Positions 8,190-15,836 of a stretch of 38,565 nucleotides of DNA are shown piece after piece. Source of the stretch: an uncultured Bryobacteraceae bacterium (GTDB lineage Bacteria > Acidobacteriota > Terriglobia > Bryobacterales > Bryobacteraceae); NCBI GenBank assembly GCA_937924525.1, contig CALDSU010000021.1:1-38565 (forward strand). Reading direction: 5' to 3'. Position 1 is the stretch's first letter; every line of letters starts with the position of its first letter. A program made the translations under genes and the position numbers. Under the pieces are notes generated by a model that worked only from the letters and a program-made list of their open reading frames with translations, searched no databases and was not told the origin of the DNA.

Positions 8190-8267
8190 TGGTCGGGCCG
8201 CCGGGATTTGAACCCGGGACCTCTTGCACCCCAAGCAAGCGCGCTAGCCAGGCTGCGCCACGGCCCG
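8190..8267 (-). tRNA. tRNA-Pro (anticodon GGG)
   Basis: The minus strand folds as a complete cloverleaf. The acceptor arms CGGGCCG/CGGCCCG are perfectly paired, the anticodon stem CTTGC/GCAAG holds a TTGGGGT loop with anticodon GGG, and the T arm carries GGTTCAAATCC. The 3' CCA is encoded at 8192-8190. The gene is intact. Its 3' half, the usual integrase target, faces the accessory region at 1-8 kb. I did not find a duplicate of the 3' end elsewhere in the window. Confidence 0.95.
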
Positions 8268-8271
8268 AACA

Positions 8272-8300
8272 TTTGTAGTGTACTCCACCGTTCGCTCCAA
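8272..8300 (-). promoter_or_regulatory. Candidate promoter of tRNA-Pro
   Basis: Reading the minus strand, TTGGAG (8300-8295) and TACAAA (8277-8272) are separated by 17 nt, and the tRNA begins 4 nt after the second hexamer. This would leave almost no 5' leader to process. The -10 is imperfect. Confidence 0.35.
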
Positions 8301-8479
8301 ATACCAGCGCCTGGCTGCTATCCATCTGGGACGCCGCACGTGTGGCGCTCAAGCTCGAGTTCACCGGCCGCCGAACTCCACGTCGGCACGTCGGCGGTGA
8401 CTACGTGGCCCCCTCCCTGCCCGACGCCGCGATGGTCACCCGGGCGGAGGTCTCCCCGCAGGCCGGCGCCGTTAGGCGG

Positions 8480-9197
8480 TCCTTGCCACGCAATCGACCG
8501 CCCGATCGCCCGAGGGGTCCGCGATCAGCGGGCCCCGGGGCCGGCGTCAGCACCTCCGGCTATAGCGCGGCGATGGCGCGCAAGCTCTCGATCAGCGCCC
8601 CGGCGCTCGGCATAGCCGTGGTAACCGCGCGTCCGGGCCTCCGGCATCGCGTCCTGCAAGCTGGACAGGTCGAACAACTGCCCGTCGCCGTAGATCAGAT
8701 GGCCGGTGCAGGCGATGCGCTGGCCGCCAATCTCCGTCCGTTACGAAACCGCTCCGGGGGTGATCCGGGAGTCGCGAGCAGGTGATTGCGCACGCCGTTC
8801 ACCTCAAGCGTTTCCCTACCCCGCACGTGGCGGGCAAACGGCACAGGCAGGCGGAGAACCTTCGTATTCACTGCGTGAAGTCGTGAAACCGCGCGGATTC
8901 GTATCCCCACCAGAAGGCCTCCGGCTGATCGAACAGGCCGCGCTCAGCTTGCGGAACCACCGCCTTTGCGCCTGCCTCCACCAGGCGATGCCCGGCCCAC
9001 ACCACGTCGCGCCGGGCATGGGTGAACAGCGCGTGGGAGGCCTTCGGGACGCGGTTTTCCGCGTCTCCATATAGGACGACCTCCCTGCCCACCAGCAACC
9101 CGTTTACCGGTCCCGGCAGAAACCTGACTTCTGCGGACAGGGCGGCTGCCCGGGCGGACGCCGCCGTCAGGACCAATGCCGCCACGAACAGACGCAT
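8480..9197 (-). pseudogene. Exported MBL-fold metallohydrolase, decayed
   Basis: ATG 9197 opens a signal peptide (MRLFVAALVLTAASARAAAL) and VRFLPGPVNGLLVGREVVLY. At ~8882 the expected TGG has lost a G: FHDFTQ ends in a stop, while NTKVLRLPVPFARHVRG continues in the next frame. Further on, a second shift leads to ITPGAVS-stop-RTEIGGQRIACTG, then HLIYGDGQLFDLSSLQDAMP and TRGYHGYA. The remains after that are too worn to follow exactly, so the left coordinate is approximate. The order resembles beta-lactamase-fold hydrolases, but the usual HxHxDH motif is not evident. A TAC-to-TAA type change plus two shifts indicates true decay rather than one read error. Confidence 0.7.
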
Positions 9198-9383
9198 CGC
9201 GGGGCCAGCCTATCTCCGCCCGCCGTCTGGCGCAAGGGCCGCAGCGGCCTCATGCCGGTCCGGTTCGGGCGCCGGAGCCTGGAAAGCGAGGCGCGGTCGC
9301 CGGGTCCCCGGAAGCCTGCGGCAACAAACCGCATCGTCGCCCACCGCGGCGCTTGCTAAAGAAGGAAGAAGGAGGGGCCGACC

Positions 9384-9419
9384 TTGCAGTTCCGGCCGGC
9401 GCCATGCGGAGCATCGTGA
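9384..9419 (+). other. Possible 11-residue leader ORF overlapping the CcmH-like start
   Basis: The only strong Shine-Dalgarno here, AAGGAGG near 9368-9374, sits about 8 nt before TTG 9384, which opens LQFRPAPCGAS and stops at 9419, past the ATG at 9404. The CcmH-like ATG itself has no site at normal spacing. Either translation of the gene is coupled to this short ORF or the purine run is coincidental. Confidence 0.2.
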
Positions 9420-9865
9420 CTAGGATCCTGGGACTTGGCGGGCTGGTGATTCTTTTCGTCTTGGGGACGGTGGGAGCCTCGCCCGGCGCCGCCGCAGGTC
9501 CCCCAGAAGACCCCCACGTTCGGGCCGTCTGCGACTTGTTTTTCGCTCCCTGTTGCTGGAGAGAGAGCCTGGCGGTACACATGTCTCCCGAGGCGGAGAA
9601 GATGCGCGCCGAAGTGGCCAGCCTGCTGCGGACGGGCTATACCGAGCAGGCCGTGGTGGATCATTATGTAGCCATCCACGGCGAGCGCATTCTCCGCATG
9701 CCTCGTGGCCAAAAGGCTCTTTGGCTTACGCTGACGCCGTTGCTGGTGCTGGGGGCCGGGGTGTGGGCGCTGGCCATGTGGGTACGGCGCTACCGGAGGC
9801 AGCCGGCAGTCGCCCCTGCCTCGGGTCCGATGGTTGACATTCCGGACGCCGATCTTGAAGACTAA
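9404..9865 (+). CDS. CcmH-like cytochrome c biogenesis protein
   Basis: A 153-residue protein with an N-terminal hydrophobic signal (residues 8-30), a periplasmic CcmH-type three-helix domain and a C-terminal membrane helix (~107-127) followed by basic residues. The helix pattern ESLAVHMSPEAEKMRAEVA, GYTEQAVVDHYVAIHG and ERILRMP follows CcmH/NrfF. Instead of the usual LRCxxC redox motif it has CDLFFAPCC (Cys43, 50, 51). CcmH proteins reduce apocytochrome thiols before heme attachment. No other ccm gene is nearby. The superoxide dismutase gene starts 7 bp after its stop, so the two are probably co-transcribed. The start is uncertain because the strong ribosome binding site lies 30 nt upstream. 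Confidence 0.7.
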   Translation: MRSIVTRILGLGGLVILFVLGTVGASPGAAAGPPEDPHVRAVCDLFFAPCCWRESLAVHMSPEAEKMRAEVASLLRTGYTEQAVVDHYVAIHGERILRMPRGQKALWLTLTPLLVLGAGVWALAMWVRRYRRQPAVAPASGPMVDIPDADLED

Positions 9866-9872
9866 AATCCTG

Positions 9873-10556
9873 ATGACTCGTCGAGAAGCTCTGGTACTTT
9901 CCGCCGGGGCGGCGGCTGCGGTTTCCGCCTCCGCCCAGCCCGCACCGTTTACCCTGCCCAAGTTGCCTTACGCTGCCGATGCGCTGGAACCCTACATCGA
10001 CGCCCGCACGATGGAGATCCATCATGGCAAACATCACCAGGCGTACGTCGACAATCTGAACAAGGCGCTGAGCGGCCAGACGCGCATCGCCGGCTGGTCC
10101 CTGGACGAGCTGTTGCGCCGGCTCGGGGAGGTTCCCGAATCTATCCGCACCGCCGTGCGGAATCACGGCGGGGGCCACGCCAACCACTCTCTGTTTTGGC
10201 AGCTCTTGGCGCCTCCCCGGCAGAGCGGCCCGGCGGGCGCGCTCCAGAAGGCCATCGACGCCGCGTTCGGCTCGCGCAGCGCGCTGGAAGAGAAACTAAA
10301 AGCCGCCGGCATGCAGGTGTTCGGCAGCGGGTGGGCCTGGCTGAGTCTGGACGCCCAGAACCGGCTGACGGTTCACGGCCTTCCGAACCAGGACAGCCCG
10401 CTGATGGAGAACCGCCGCCCGCTGCTGGGCATCGACGTGTGGGAGCACGCCTACTATCTGAAGTATCAGAACCGGCGCGCGGATTACCTTGATGCGGTAT
10501 TGCGCCTGATCAACTGGGATTTCGTTTCGGACCGCTTCGAAAGGCTGCGGGCATGA
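9873..10556 (+). CDS. sodA: Exported superoxide dismutase, Mn/Fe family
   Basis: The start is placed at ATG 9873, which gives a twin-arginine-like leader (MTRREALVLSAGAAAAVSAS). An upstream in-frame start would overlap the preceding gene and bury the leader. The mature enzyme has metal ligands His50 (MEIHHGKHH), His105 (GGHANHSLFW), Asp188 and His192 (GIDVWEHAYY). The Gly-Gly before HANH and Gln173 in NQDSPLM are typical of Mn or cambialistic forms. It would dismutate superoxide in the periplasm or at the cell surface, an uncommon site for this family. It ends in a 4-bp ATGA overlap with the CusF-like gene, so the pair is translationally coupled. Metal choice is inferred. Confidence 0.9.
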   Translation: MTRREALVLSAGAAAAVSASAQPAPFTLPKLPYAADALEPYIDARTMEIHHGKHHQAYVDNLNKALSGQTRIAGWSLDELLRRLGEVPESIRTAVRNHGGGHANHSLFWQLLAPPRQSGPAGALQKAIDAAFGSRSALEEKLKAAGMQVFGSGWAWLSLDAQNRLTVHGLPNQDSPLMENRRPLLGIDVWEHAYYLKYQNRRADYLDAVLRLINWDFVSDRFERLRA

Positions 10557-10879
10557 CGCGGCGGAGCCTTTTCAGCCTGGTGCTGGCCGCGGGCGCGGCG
10601 TGCAAGTCCAGGCAGGAAGAGGCGGCTGGCGGCCCGATCAACCGGTATCCCATGCGTGGCGTGGTGCTCTCCGTCGATGCGGCGCGGAAATCGGCGTCCA
10701 TTCGCCACGAGGAGATCCCCGGTTTCATGGAAGCCATGACGATGGACTTCCCGGTAAAGAACGCCGGGGATCTGGCCAAGCTCGCTCCGGGCGCGGCGAT
10801 TACCGCGACCCTTTGCCAGCGGCCGTCGGATTTTGAGTACTGGATCGAAGACGTTCGCCCTGCCGATTCATCCCCGTAA
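10553..10879 (+). CDS. CusF-like copper-binding lipoprotein
   Basis: A 108-residue protein starting inside the superoxide dismutase stop (ATGA). It has an RR-containing hydrophobic leader ending LAAGAAC, a plausible lipobox with Cys17, although the residues before the cysteine are not ideal. The remainder is the CusF-type OB-fold pattern: GVVLSVDAARKSASIRHEEI, then PGFMEAMTMDFPV, where His, Met and Trp/Phe residues bind Cu(I) in the family. It probably binds copper in the periplasm. Coupling to an exported superoxide dismutase suggests a role in copper-linked oxidative stress, but that link is inferred from order only. Confidence 0.8.
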   Translation: MTRRSLFSLVLAAGAACKSRQEEAAGGPINRYPMRGVVLSVDAARKSASIRHEEIPGFMEAMTMDFPVKNAGDLAKLAPGAAITATLCQRPSDFEYWIEDVRPADSSP

Positions 10880-10895
10880 TTCCCCGCGAGTAGCG

Positions 10896-10901
10896 TACAA
10901 T
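10896..10901 (+). promoter_or_regulatory. TACAAT box 9 nt before the start codon at 10911
   Basis: A near-consensus -10 hexamer lies so close to ATG 10911 that transcription would begin at or within a few bases of the start codon. There is no Shine-Dalgarno between them and no clear -35. This is consistent with a leaderless mRNA. Confidence 0.4.
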
Positions 10902-10910
10902 GTCGGATCA

Positions 10911-12083
10911 ATGATTTCCCCGGCATCCGCCACGCTGTCGCGTCGGTCGCTGCTCGGCGCGCTCGCCGCCGGCGCCTCCCCGTGGGCGGCGTCCTCGCTG
11001 ATTGCCCAAGTCCGTGCTCCGGTTCGCATCGAGCGGGTGGAGCTTATCAAGGTCGTCGTGCCGATGAAGCCCGGAGTGAAGGTGAGCGAGGACTACGGGC
11101 CTGCCCTCGACATCCGCCTCGCCGAGTTCGACAAGTACCCCAAGTTCCTCATCAAGCTCCACGCCAGCAACGGCCAGGTGGGCCTCGGCGAAACCGCGCG
11201 GGAGGTGCCGGAAGCAGCCGCAGCCGCCAATGCCCAGACGCTCACCGGGCGAGACCTGCGCTCGCTCGATTTGGGCGCGCCCACCCTGGGGCTGCCGGAT
11301 GGGCGCACCGCGGACGGATTCGAGATTGCCGTGTTCGACCTGATGGGCAAGACGCTGGGGCTGCCCGTCTGCGCTTTGCTGGGCGGCTGCCTCCAGAAGA
11401 AAGTGGCCGTGTCGTACTGGACTGGCCAGCGGACGGATGCCGACATGCTGCAGGTGGTGCGCCGGGCTGTGGAAGGCGGCTTCAAAAGCCTCAAATTCAA
11501 AGCGCGGCTGGGTGACGACATCGCGGCGAAGATGGCGGCGGTCGCCCGGGCGGGTCCTTCCCTGAACTTCATTGTCGATTTCAATTCCTCTTATCCGGAT
11601 CTGGCCAGCTTCTTGCCCGTCGCCCAGCGTTTGCAAGGCTATCACCTGATTATTGAAGACCCCGTGCCGAAGCGCCTGGACTGGTTCCGGCAGCTCCGGC
11701 AGCGCACGACCATCCCGTACGCGCTTACGCCGTCGAACACCCGCCAGATGTTCGAAGCCATCCGCACCGAAGCGGTCGATGTGTTCAACCTGGGCGGCAA
11801 TATGCGTGAGTTCACGCGCGCCGGCTACCTGGCGCACTTGGCTGGGATCCCGTGCTGGCACGGTTCCGGCGTGGAGCTGGGCATCCGGGACATGTCGTTT
11901 GTCCACGCGGCAGCGGCGACGGAAAGCTGCACCATCCCGTCCGACACGCTATGTTACCTGCGCGAACACGACCTGCTGGCCGAGCGTTTCACCGTCAAGG
12001 ACGGATTTGTCGCCGTGCCCTCGGCGCCGGGTCTCGGTGTGGGTCTGGATGAGGACGCCGTCCGCAAATACCGCGTCGCCTGA
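10911..12083 (+). CDS. Exported enolase-superfamily (mandelate racemase/muconate lactonizing) protein
   Basis: The start at ATG 10911 gives a twin-arginine-type leader (LSRRSLLGALAAGAS). The longer in-frame start overlaps the CusF-like gene and lacks any leader. The 390-residue protein has the capping domain and barrel of the superfamily: KxK pair in SLKFKARLG, Asp in IVDFNSS, Glu in IIEDPVP and His in CWHGSGVELGI. The third metal-binding acid is missing: the ALGE-type segment reads ALTPSNTR. Activity as a normal Mg-dependent dehydratase or racemase is therefore doubtful. The ACS-family transporter gene begins 5 bp downstream, so the pair likely acts on the same sugar acid or carboxylate. Confidence 0.8.
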   Translation: MISPASATLSRRSLLGALAAGASPWAASSLIAQVRAPVRIERVELIKVVVPMKPGVKVSEDYGPALDIRLAEFDKYPKFLIKLHASNGQVGLGETAREVPEAAAAANAQTLTGRDLRSLDLGAPTLGLPDGRTADGFEIAVFDLMGKTLGLPVCALLGGCLQKKVAVSYWTGQRTDADMLQVVRRAVEGGFKSLKFKARLGDDIAAKMAAVARAGPSLNFIVDFNSSYPDLASFLPVAQRLQGYHLIIEDPVPKRLDWFRQLRQRTTIPYALTPSNTRQMFEAIRTEAVDVFNLGGNMREFTRAGYLAHLAGIPCWHGSGVELGIRDMSFVHAAAATESCTIPSDTLCYLREHDLLAERFTVKDGFVAVPSAPGLGVGLDEDAVRKYRVA

Positions 12084-12088
12084 GTCCC

Positions 12089-13360
12089 ATGAAACCGGCA
12101 TCCGCAGTCCCCGCCCCGCCCGTTGCGCAAGCGCCCGCCCGCGGCCGTTGGACCGTGATGACCCTGCTGTTCTTCGGCATCCTGGTCAGCTACATGGACC
12201 GCGGCAACCTCTCGATCGCCGCCGTGCCCCTGATGAAGGATTTCGGCATGAGCGCGGCTTCCATGGGCACGCTGCTATCGGCGTTCTTCTGGACGTATGC
12301 CATCTTCCAGATGCCCGCCGGCTACCTGGTGGACCGCTTCGGCATCCGCCTCACGTATGCGGCTGCGTTTGCGTTCTGGTCGCTGGCCTCCGCCGCCACC
12401 GGGCTGGCCAGCTCACCCTTTCAGATTCTGGCTGCGCGGCTGGCGCTAGGACTCGGAGAGGCTGTAGCGCCCCTGGCTAGCATGGCCTACATCAAGCAAA
12501 ACTTTAACGACCAGGAGCGCGGTTTCCCCACGGCGCTCTACATTTCGGGGATGACGCTCGGACCGGCGCTCGGCGCATTTGCGGGCACCGCCTTGCTCGA
12601 ATGGTACGGTTGGCGCGTCATGTTTATCGTCACCGGACTGGCAGCTCTGGTTTGGCTGCTCCCCTGGTTCCTGTTCGCGCCGCGCGGCGTTACCCGGATC
12701 CAGCGGGAGACTCCCGCCGGGCCGATCCATTTCGGCCGGCTGTTGCGCAGTTCCATCTTCTGGGCGCTGACGATCAGCATTTTTGTCTACTCTTATTTCT
12801 GGTATTTCGTGCTGACCTGGGTTCCGTCCTACCTCGTCTTGACCCATGGCCTTTCCAACCTCCAGATGGGCGCCACCGTCGGTATTCCGCTGGTGGCGAT
12901 GTCGGCGGTCAGCCTGGGTTCCGGCTCCCTGTCCGACTGGGCCGTGAAGAAAGCCGGAGCCGCCCTTACGGTTCGTAAAGTCTTTGTCTGCTGTGGCTTT
13001 CTGGTGGCCAGCAGTGTGCTGCTCCTGCTGGTGATTCCAGTCAAGGCGCTGGTGATGCCGATCTTCATCCTCTCGCTGTGCGGGCTCGGCATCGCGGGAG
13101 GCAACTATTGGGCGCTCTCGCAGATGGCGTCGCCGCCGGAGCTGATTGGCCGGGCGATTGGTTACCAGAATACGATCGCCCAGGTGGCGGGCGTGGTCGC
13201 GCCGATTCTCACCGGTTTCCTCCTGGGTCCGAGCAAGAACTTCACGACTGCGATCCTGGTAGCCGGACTGTGCCCTTTGATCGCCGCCGCCGCAGTGTAC
13301 TCATGGATCCGCCAGACCGGCATCCGTCGGCTCCAGGAAAGCCTGGGCCATCACGAGTAG
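12089..13360 (+). CDS. MFS transporter, anion:cation symporter (hexuronate/glucarate-like)
   Basis: A 423-residue protein with twelve predicted membrane segments. The first contains SYMDRGNLSIA, the ACS-family signature (D-R-x-N/T), and loop 2-3 has GYLVDRFGIR. GLGEAVAPLA, NDQERGFPTALYISG and the later SDWAVKKAG segment also fit the ACS group, which moves sugar acids such as hexuronates, glucarate or galactonate with protons or Na+. It starts 5 bp after the exported enolase-superfamily gene and is presumably in its operon. The exact substrate cannot be read from sequence. Confidence 0.85.
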   Translation: MKPASAVPAPPVAQAPARGRWTVMTLLFFGILVSYMDRGNLSIAAVPLMKDFGMSAASMGTLLSAFFWTYAIFQMPAGYLVDRFGIRLTYAAAFAFWSLASAATGLASSPFQILAARLALGLGEAVAPLASMAYIKQNFNDQERGFPTALYISGMTLGPALGAFAGTALLEWYGWRVMFIVTGLAALVWLLPWFLFAPRGVTRIQRETPAGPIHFGRLLRSSIFWALTISIFVYSYFWYFVLTWVPSYLVLTHGLSNLQMGATVGIPLVAMSAVSLGSGSLSDWAVKKAGAALTVRKVFVCCGFLVASSVLLLLVIPVKALVMPIFILSLCGLGIAGGNYWALSQMASPPELIGRAIGYQNTIAQVAGVVAPILTGFLLGPSKNFTTAILVAGLCPLIAAAAVYSWIRQTGIRRLQESLGHHE

Positions 13361-13723
13361 TAAACAGTTTCGGATCAATTAGATAAGCCAAATCATTTCA
13401 TCTTTTTTTTATGCCAGCCCGGCGCCCCTGCGGTACGCTCAGGTCTTTTTTCCTGAGAGCTTCCTCCCGACGGGCGCTCTAATATTTTGAGAGGATCCCG
13501 CCGATTCTCCATTAGCATATGCGGGTAGTCATAAAGCTACGGAGTCCGAACCCGGCTGACTGCCTGAGACGAGCCCGCGCAGCCGCGCATTCCGCCTGGA
13601 AGGCCGGCTGGCATCAACTAGTTGAAGATCTGTGGCGTAAGCCATTGATTTCACAAAGTGAACCCGATTCGACCACTTCCTCAGACGCCATTTCGGGGCG
13701 CCAGACATGGGGCCAATCTTGCC
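13361..13723. other. Intergenic region with structured segment
   Basis: No gene is supported. An open frame from 13519 continues into the M23 gene, but it begins without a ribosome binding site and has no recognisable domain before 13843. A run of T at 13403-13410 follows no clear stem. Nested inverted repeats occupy 13422-13493: GCGCCC (13422-13427) with GGGCGC (13472-13477), enclosing CTCAGG (13438-13443) with CCTGAG (13452-13457), and then CTCT/AGAG around 13477-13493. Confidence 0.4.
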
Positions 13724-13752
13724 TTGACACATCCGGCACGACCTGTTACCCT
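13724..13752 (+). promoter_or_regulatory. Promoter of the M23 peptidase gene
   Basis: TTGACA (13724-13729), a perfect -35, is followed after exactly 17 nt by TACCCT (13747-13752), which fits TAnnnT. It is the best sigma70-type promoter in the window. It lies ~90 bp before GTG 13843 and supports that start over the much longer open frame. Confidence 0.65.
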
Positions 13753-13842
13753 CATGAGTTCATTAGTCGGGTTACGCCAGATGTCCTGGAGCCGGAGACC
13801 GGCGTTCGGAGGACCGCGGACATCTGGGATCGAGGTCTGCGC

Positions 13843-14730
13843 GTGAAACAGAACTACTTCATCGTAGTTGTAGCTCATTCCATGCACGGGCGCCTTCGCC
13901 GTATCCATATTCCGCATTCGGTCCTCTACGCGGTCCTGGGATTCGCCTTTTTGGGTTGTTTCTCTGTCCTTGGTTTCGTCTCCAGCTATGCGCGGATGTG
14001 GGCGAAGGTATCCAACTACAATGCCGTTCGTGAGGAGACCCTGGTTCTGAAGCAGAAGTACCAGGCGCTCCAAAAGGTCGTCAATCAAACCGACGAGCAG
14101 TTAGCCAGCTTGAAGCTTCTGGCTAACGAGGTTTCGATCGCCTATGGCATCAAGCGCCACCTGGAAGGACCGGACAGCCTGTCCGCCGAGGCGAGGCTGG
14201 TGCCCACGTTTCAGGAAACGTTGGAAGATTACACCTCGTTGAGGAGTTCCAGGTACGCGCGGTTCGATCGCAACTACCTCCGGCGCTTCCAGCAGCGCGC
14301 CATGCAGCCAAGTTTGTGGCCCGTCGAGGGGCGGCTGCAAGGGAGCTTTGGTCATCGGCTGGACCCGTTCTCCGGGGAAGGGGCATACCACAAGGGAATC
14401 GACATCACCGCGCCATACGGCACACCGGTGCGGGCTACGGCGGACGGCGTGGTCACCCACGCCGGATGGTGGGGCGGCTACGGGCGGCTGGTGATCGTCG
14501 ATCATGGCGGCGGCTTTGAAACCTATTACGCCCACCTGTCCCGAATCGACGTGTTGGAGGGCTCCGAGGTCCGCAGAGGCGAGATCGTCGGACGGCTGGG
14601 CAGCAGCGGCCGTTCCACTTCGCCACACCTCCATTACGAGGTGCGGGTAGGCCGCGCGCCGGTCAATCCGATCCGATTTTTGCGCAACGCCGCGGTGTCG
14701 ATCGTTGCCCAGCAGGACTTCCCGTTCTAA
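13843..14730 (+). CDS. Membrane-anchored M23 (LytM) metallopeptidase
   Basis: GTG 13843 is chosen because it follows a good promoter by ~90 nt, has a GAGG-like site before it, and puts a membrane segment at residues 26-48 of a 295-residue protein, as in periplasmic M23 proteins. The upstream 108 codons look non-coding. A coiled coil (~55-100) leads to the LytM domain: His183 and Asp187 in YHKGID, His231 in YYAHLS, and His262/His264 in PHLHYE, the complete Zn/catalytic set. It would cut peptidoglycan cross-links or activate amidases during growth and division. It acts in the periplasm, tethered to the inner membrane. Confidence 0.9.
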   Translation: MKQNYFIVVVAHSMHGRLRRIHIPHSVLYAVLGFAFLGCFSVLGFVSSYARMWAKVSNYNAVREETLVLKQKYQALQKVVNQTDEQLASLKLLANEVSIAYGIKRHLEGPDSLSAEARLVPTFQETLEDYTSLRSSRYARFDRNYLRRFQQRAMQPSLWPVEGRLQGSFGHRLDPFSGEGAYHKGIDITAPYGTPVRATADGVVTHAGWWGGYGRLVIVDHGGGFETYYAHLSRIDVLEGSEVRRGEIVGRLGSSGRSTSPHLHYEVRVGRAPVNPIRFLRNAAVSIVAQQDFPF

Positions 14731-14733
14731 GAT
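14728..14733 (+). promoter_or_regulatory. TAAGAT box 8 nt before the DUF3500 start
   Basis: The hexamer uses the TAA stop of the M23 gene as its first three bases. It is followed 8 nt later by ATG 14742, with no Shine-Dalgarno in between. It is weak on its own and listed because it repeats the spacing seen at four other starts. Confidence 0.25.
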
Positions 14734-14741
14734 AGTCCTTC

Positions 14742-15767
14742 ATGAACGCTTTGCCGATACGGCTCGCCGCGCTCGGAGTCTGCGCCGTGCTCCTGATCTC
14801 CGCGTACTCTCGTCCCTCTTCTGCTTCGGTGATCACCGCGGCAGCCAAAGCCTTCCTGGCCTCCTTGACCGCGGAACAGCGCGCGAAGGCCACCTTTGAG
14901 TTCAAGGACGAGGAGCGTTTCGACTGGCACTTCATTCCCCGCCCGCGGAAGGGCTTGCCGCTGCTGGAGATGACGCCCACCCAGAAGCATCTGGCGCACG
15001 CGCTGTTGAGCGCCGGCCTTAGCCAGTCGGGCTACATCAAGGCCGCCACCATCATGAGCCTGGAAGACGTGTTGCGCATCCTCGAAAGCGATGACGGGCA
15101 GCGGCGCAATCCGGAAGGCTATTTCTTTAGCGTTTTCGGCGTCCCTTCCGATCAGGGCGTTTGGGGTTATCGAGTTGAGGGACACCACCTGAGCCAGAAC
15201 TTCACCCTGGCGGGCGGAAAGGTGGTGGGGGCTCCCAGCTTTTTTGGGGCCAACCCGGCAATGGTCAAACAGGGGCCGCGCGCCGGGCTCCGGGCTCTGG
15301 CGCGAGAGGAGGACCTAGCTCGCCATTTGATGCTGTCTCTTGACGAGAAGCAGCGCCAGATCGCGCTGGTCGACAAGGTAGCGTACAAAGACATTCTGAC
15401 CGCCGCCTCCCGCAAAGCCTCGCTGGAGGGACAGCCTTCCGGTCTGCTCTCCACCAGGCTCAACGAAAAGCAGCTTGGCATGCTGCTCCACCTGCTGGAA
15501 GAATACGCCGGCAACCTGCCCGAGGAGATGGCGCAAGCCCGGCTCGAGCGCGTTCGCAAGGCGCAGAAGAATCTGCACTTCGCCTGGGCGGGCGTCCTGG
15601 AAAAAGGCGGGCCGCATTACTATCGCGTACAGGGCCCGGACTTCCTGATCGAATACGACAACACCCAGAACGAAGCCAACCACATTCATGCCGTGTGGCG
15701 GGACTTGACGGGCGATTTCGGGTTGGACCTGCTGGCGGAGCACTACCGCGCCAATCCGCACCGCTAA
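14742..15767 (+). CDS. Exported DUF3500 protein
   Basis: A 341-residue protein with a signal peptide (LAALGVCAVLLISAYS) and DUF3500 features: AKAFLASLTAEQRAKATFEF near the N-terminus, WHFIPRPRKGLPL, FGVPSDQGVWGYRVEGHHLS in the middle, and the C-terminal histidine-rich segment FLIEYDNTQNEANHIHAVWR. The family is common in Acidobacteria and Planctomycetes, and its function is unknown. It starts 11 bp after the M23 gene, either as an operon member or from its own TAAGAT box. Confidence 0.85.
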   Translation: MNALPIRLAALGVCAVLLISAYSRPSSASVITAAAKAFLASLTAEQRAKATFEFKDEERFDWHFIPRPRKGLPLLEMTPTQKHLAHALLSAGLSQSGYIKAATIMSLEDVLRILESDDGQRRNPEGYFFSVFGVPSDQGVWGYRVEGHHLSQNFTLAGGKVVGAPSFFGANPAMVKQGPRAGLRALAREEDLARHLMLSLDEKQRQIALVDKVAYKDILTAASRKASLEGQPSGLLSTRLNEKQLGMLLHLLEEYAGNLPEEMAQARLERVRKAQKNLHFAWAGVLEKGGPHYYRVQGPDFLIEYDNTQNEANHIHAVWRDLTGDFGLDLLAEHYRANPHR

Positions 15768-15824
15768 CGCCGCCCTGTGTGAGGCGGAGTCCGCAGGCGC
15801 GAGGCGCTTGCCGCGCGGGCTTGC

Positions 15825-15830
15825 TACCAT
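15825..15830 (+). promoter_or_regulatory. TACCAT box 6 nt before the start at 15837
   Basis: A TAnnnT hexamer ends 6 nt before ATG 15837. GGAG lies immediately before the ATG, too close to work as a Shine-Dalgarno. This is another candidate for leaderless transcription; no -35 is evident. Confidence 0.3.
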
Positions 15831-15836
15831 CGGAGT

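Noticed and set aside
8190-8212. att duplication of the tRNA-Pro 3' end within the window
   Set aside because: By eye no second copy of the 3' segment was found in 1-8190; a computed search would be needed to be sure.
13403-13410. Intrinsic terminator at the T-run after the MFS gene
   Set aside because: No stable stem lies immediately before the T-run.
13519-13842. N-terminal extension of the M23 peptidase
   Set aside because: It has no ribosome binding site or domain and contains the TTGACA/TACCCT promoter; GTG 13843 fits the membrane anchor.
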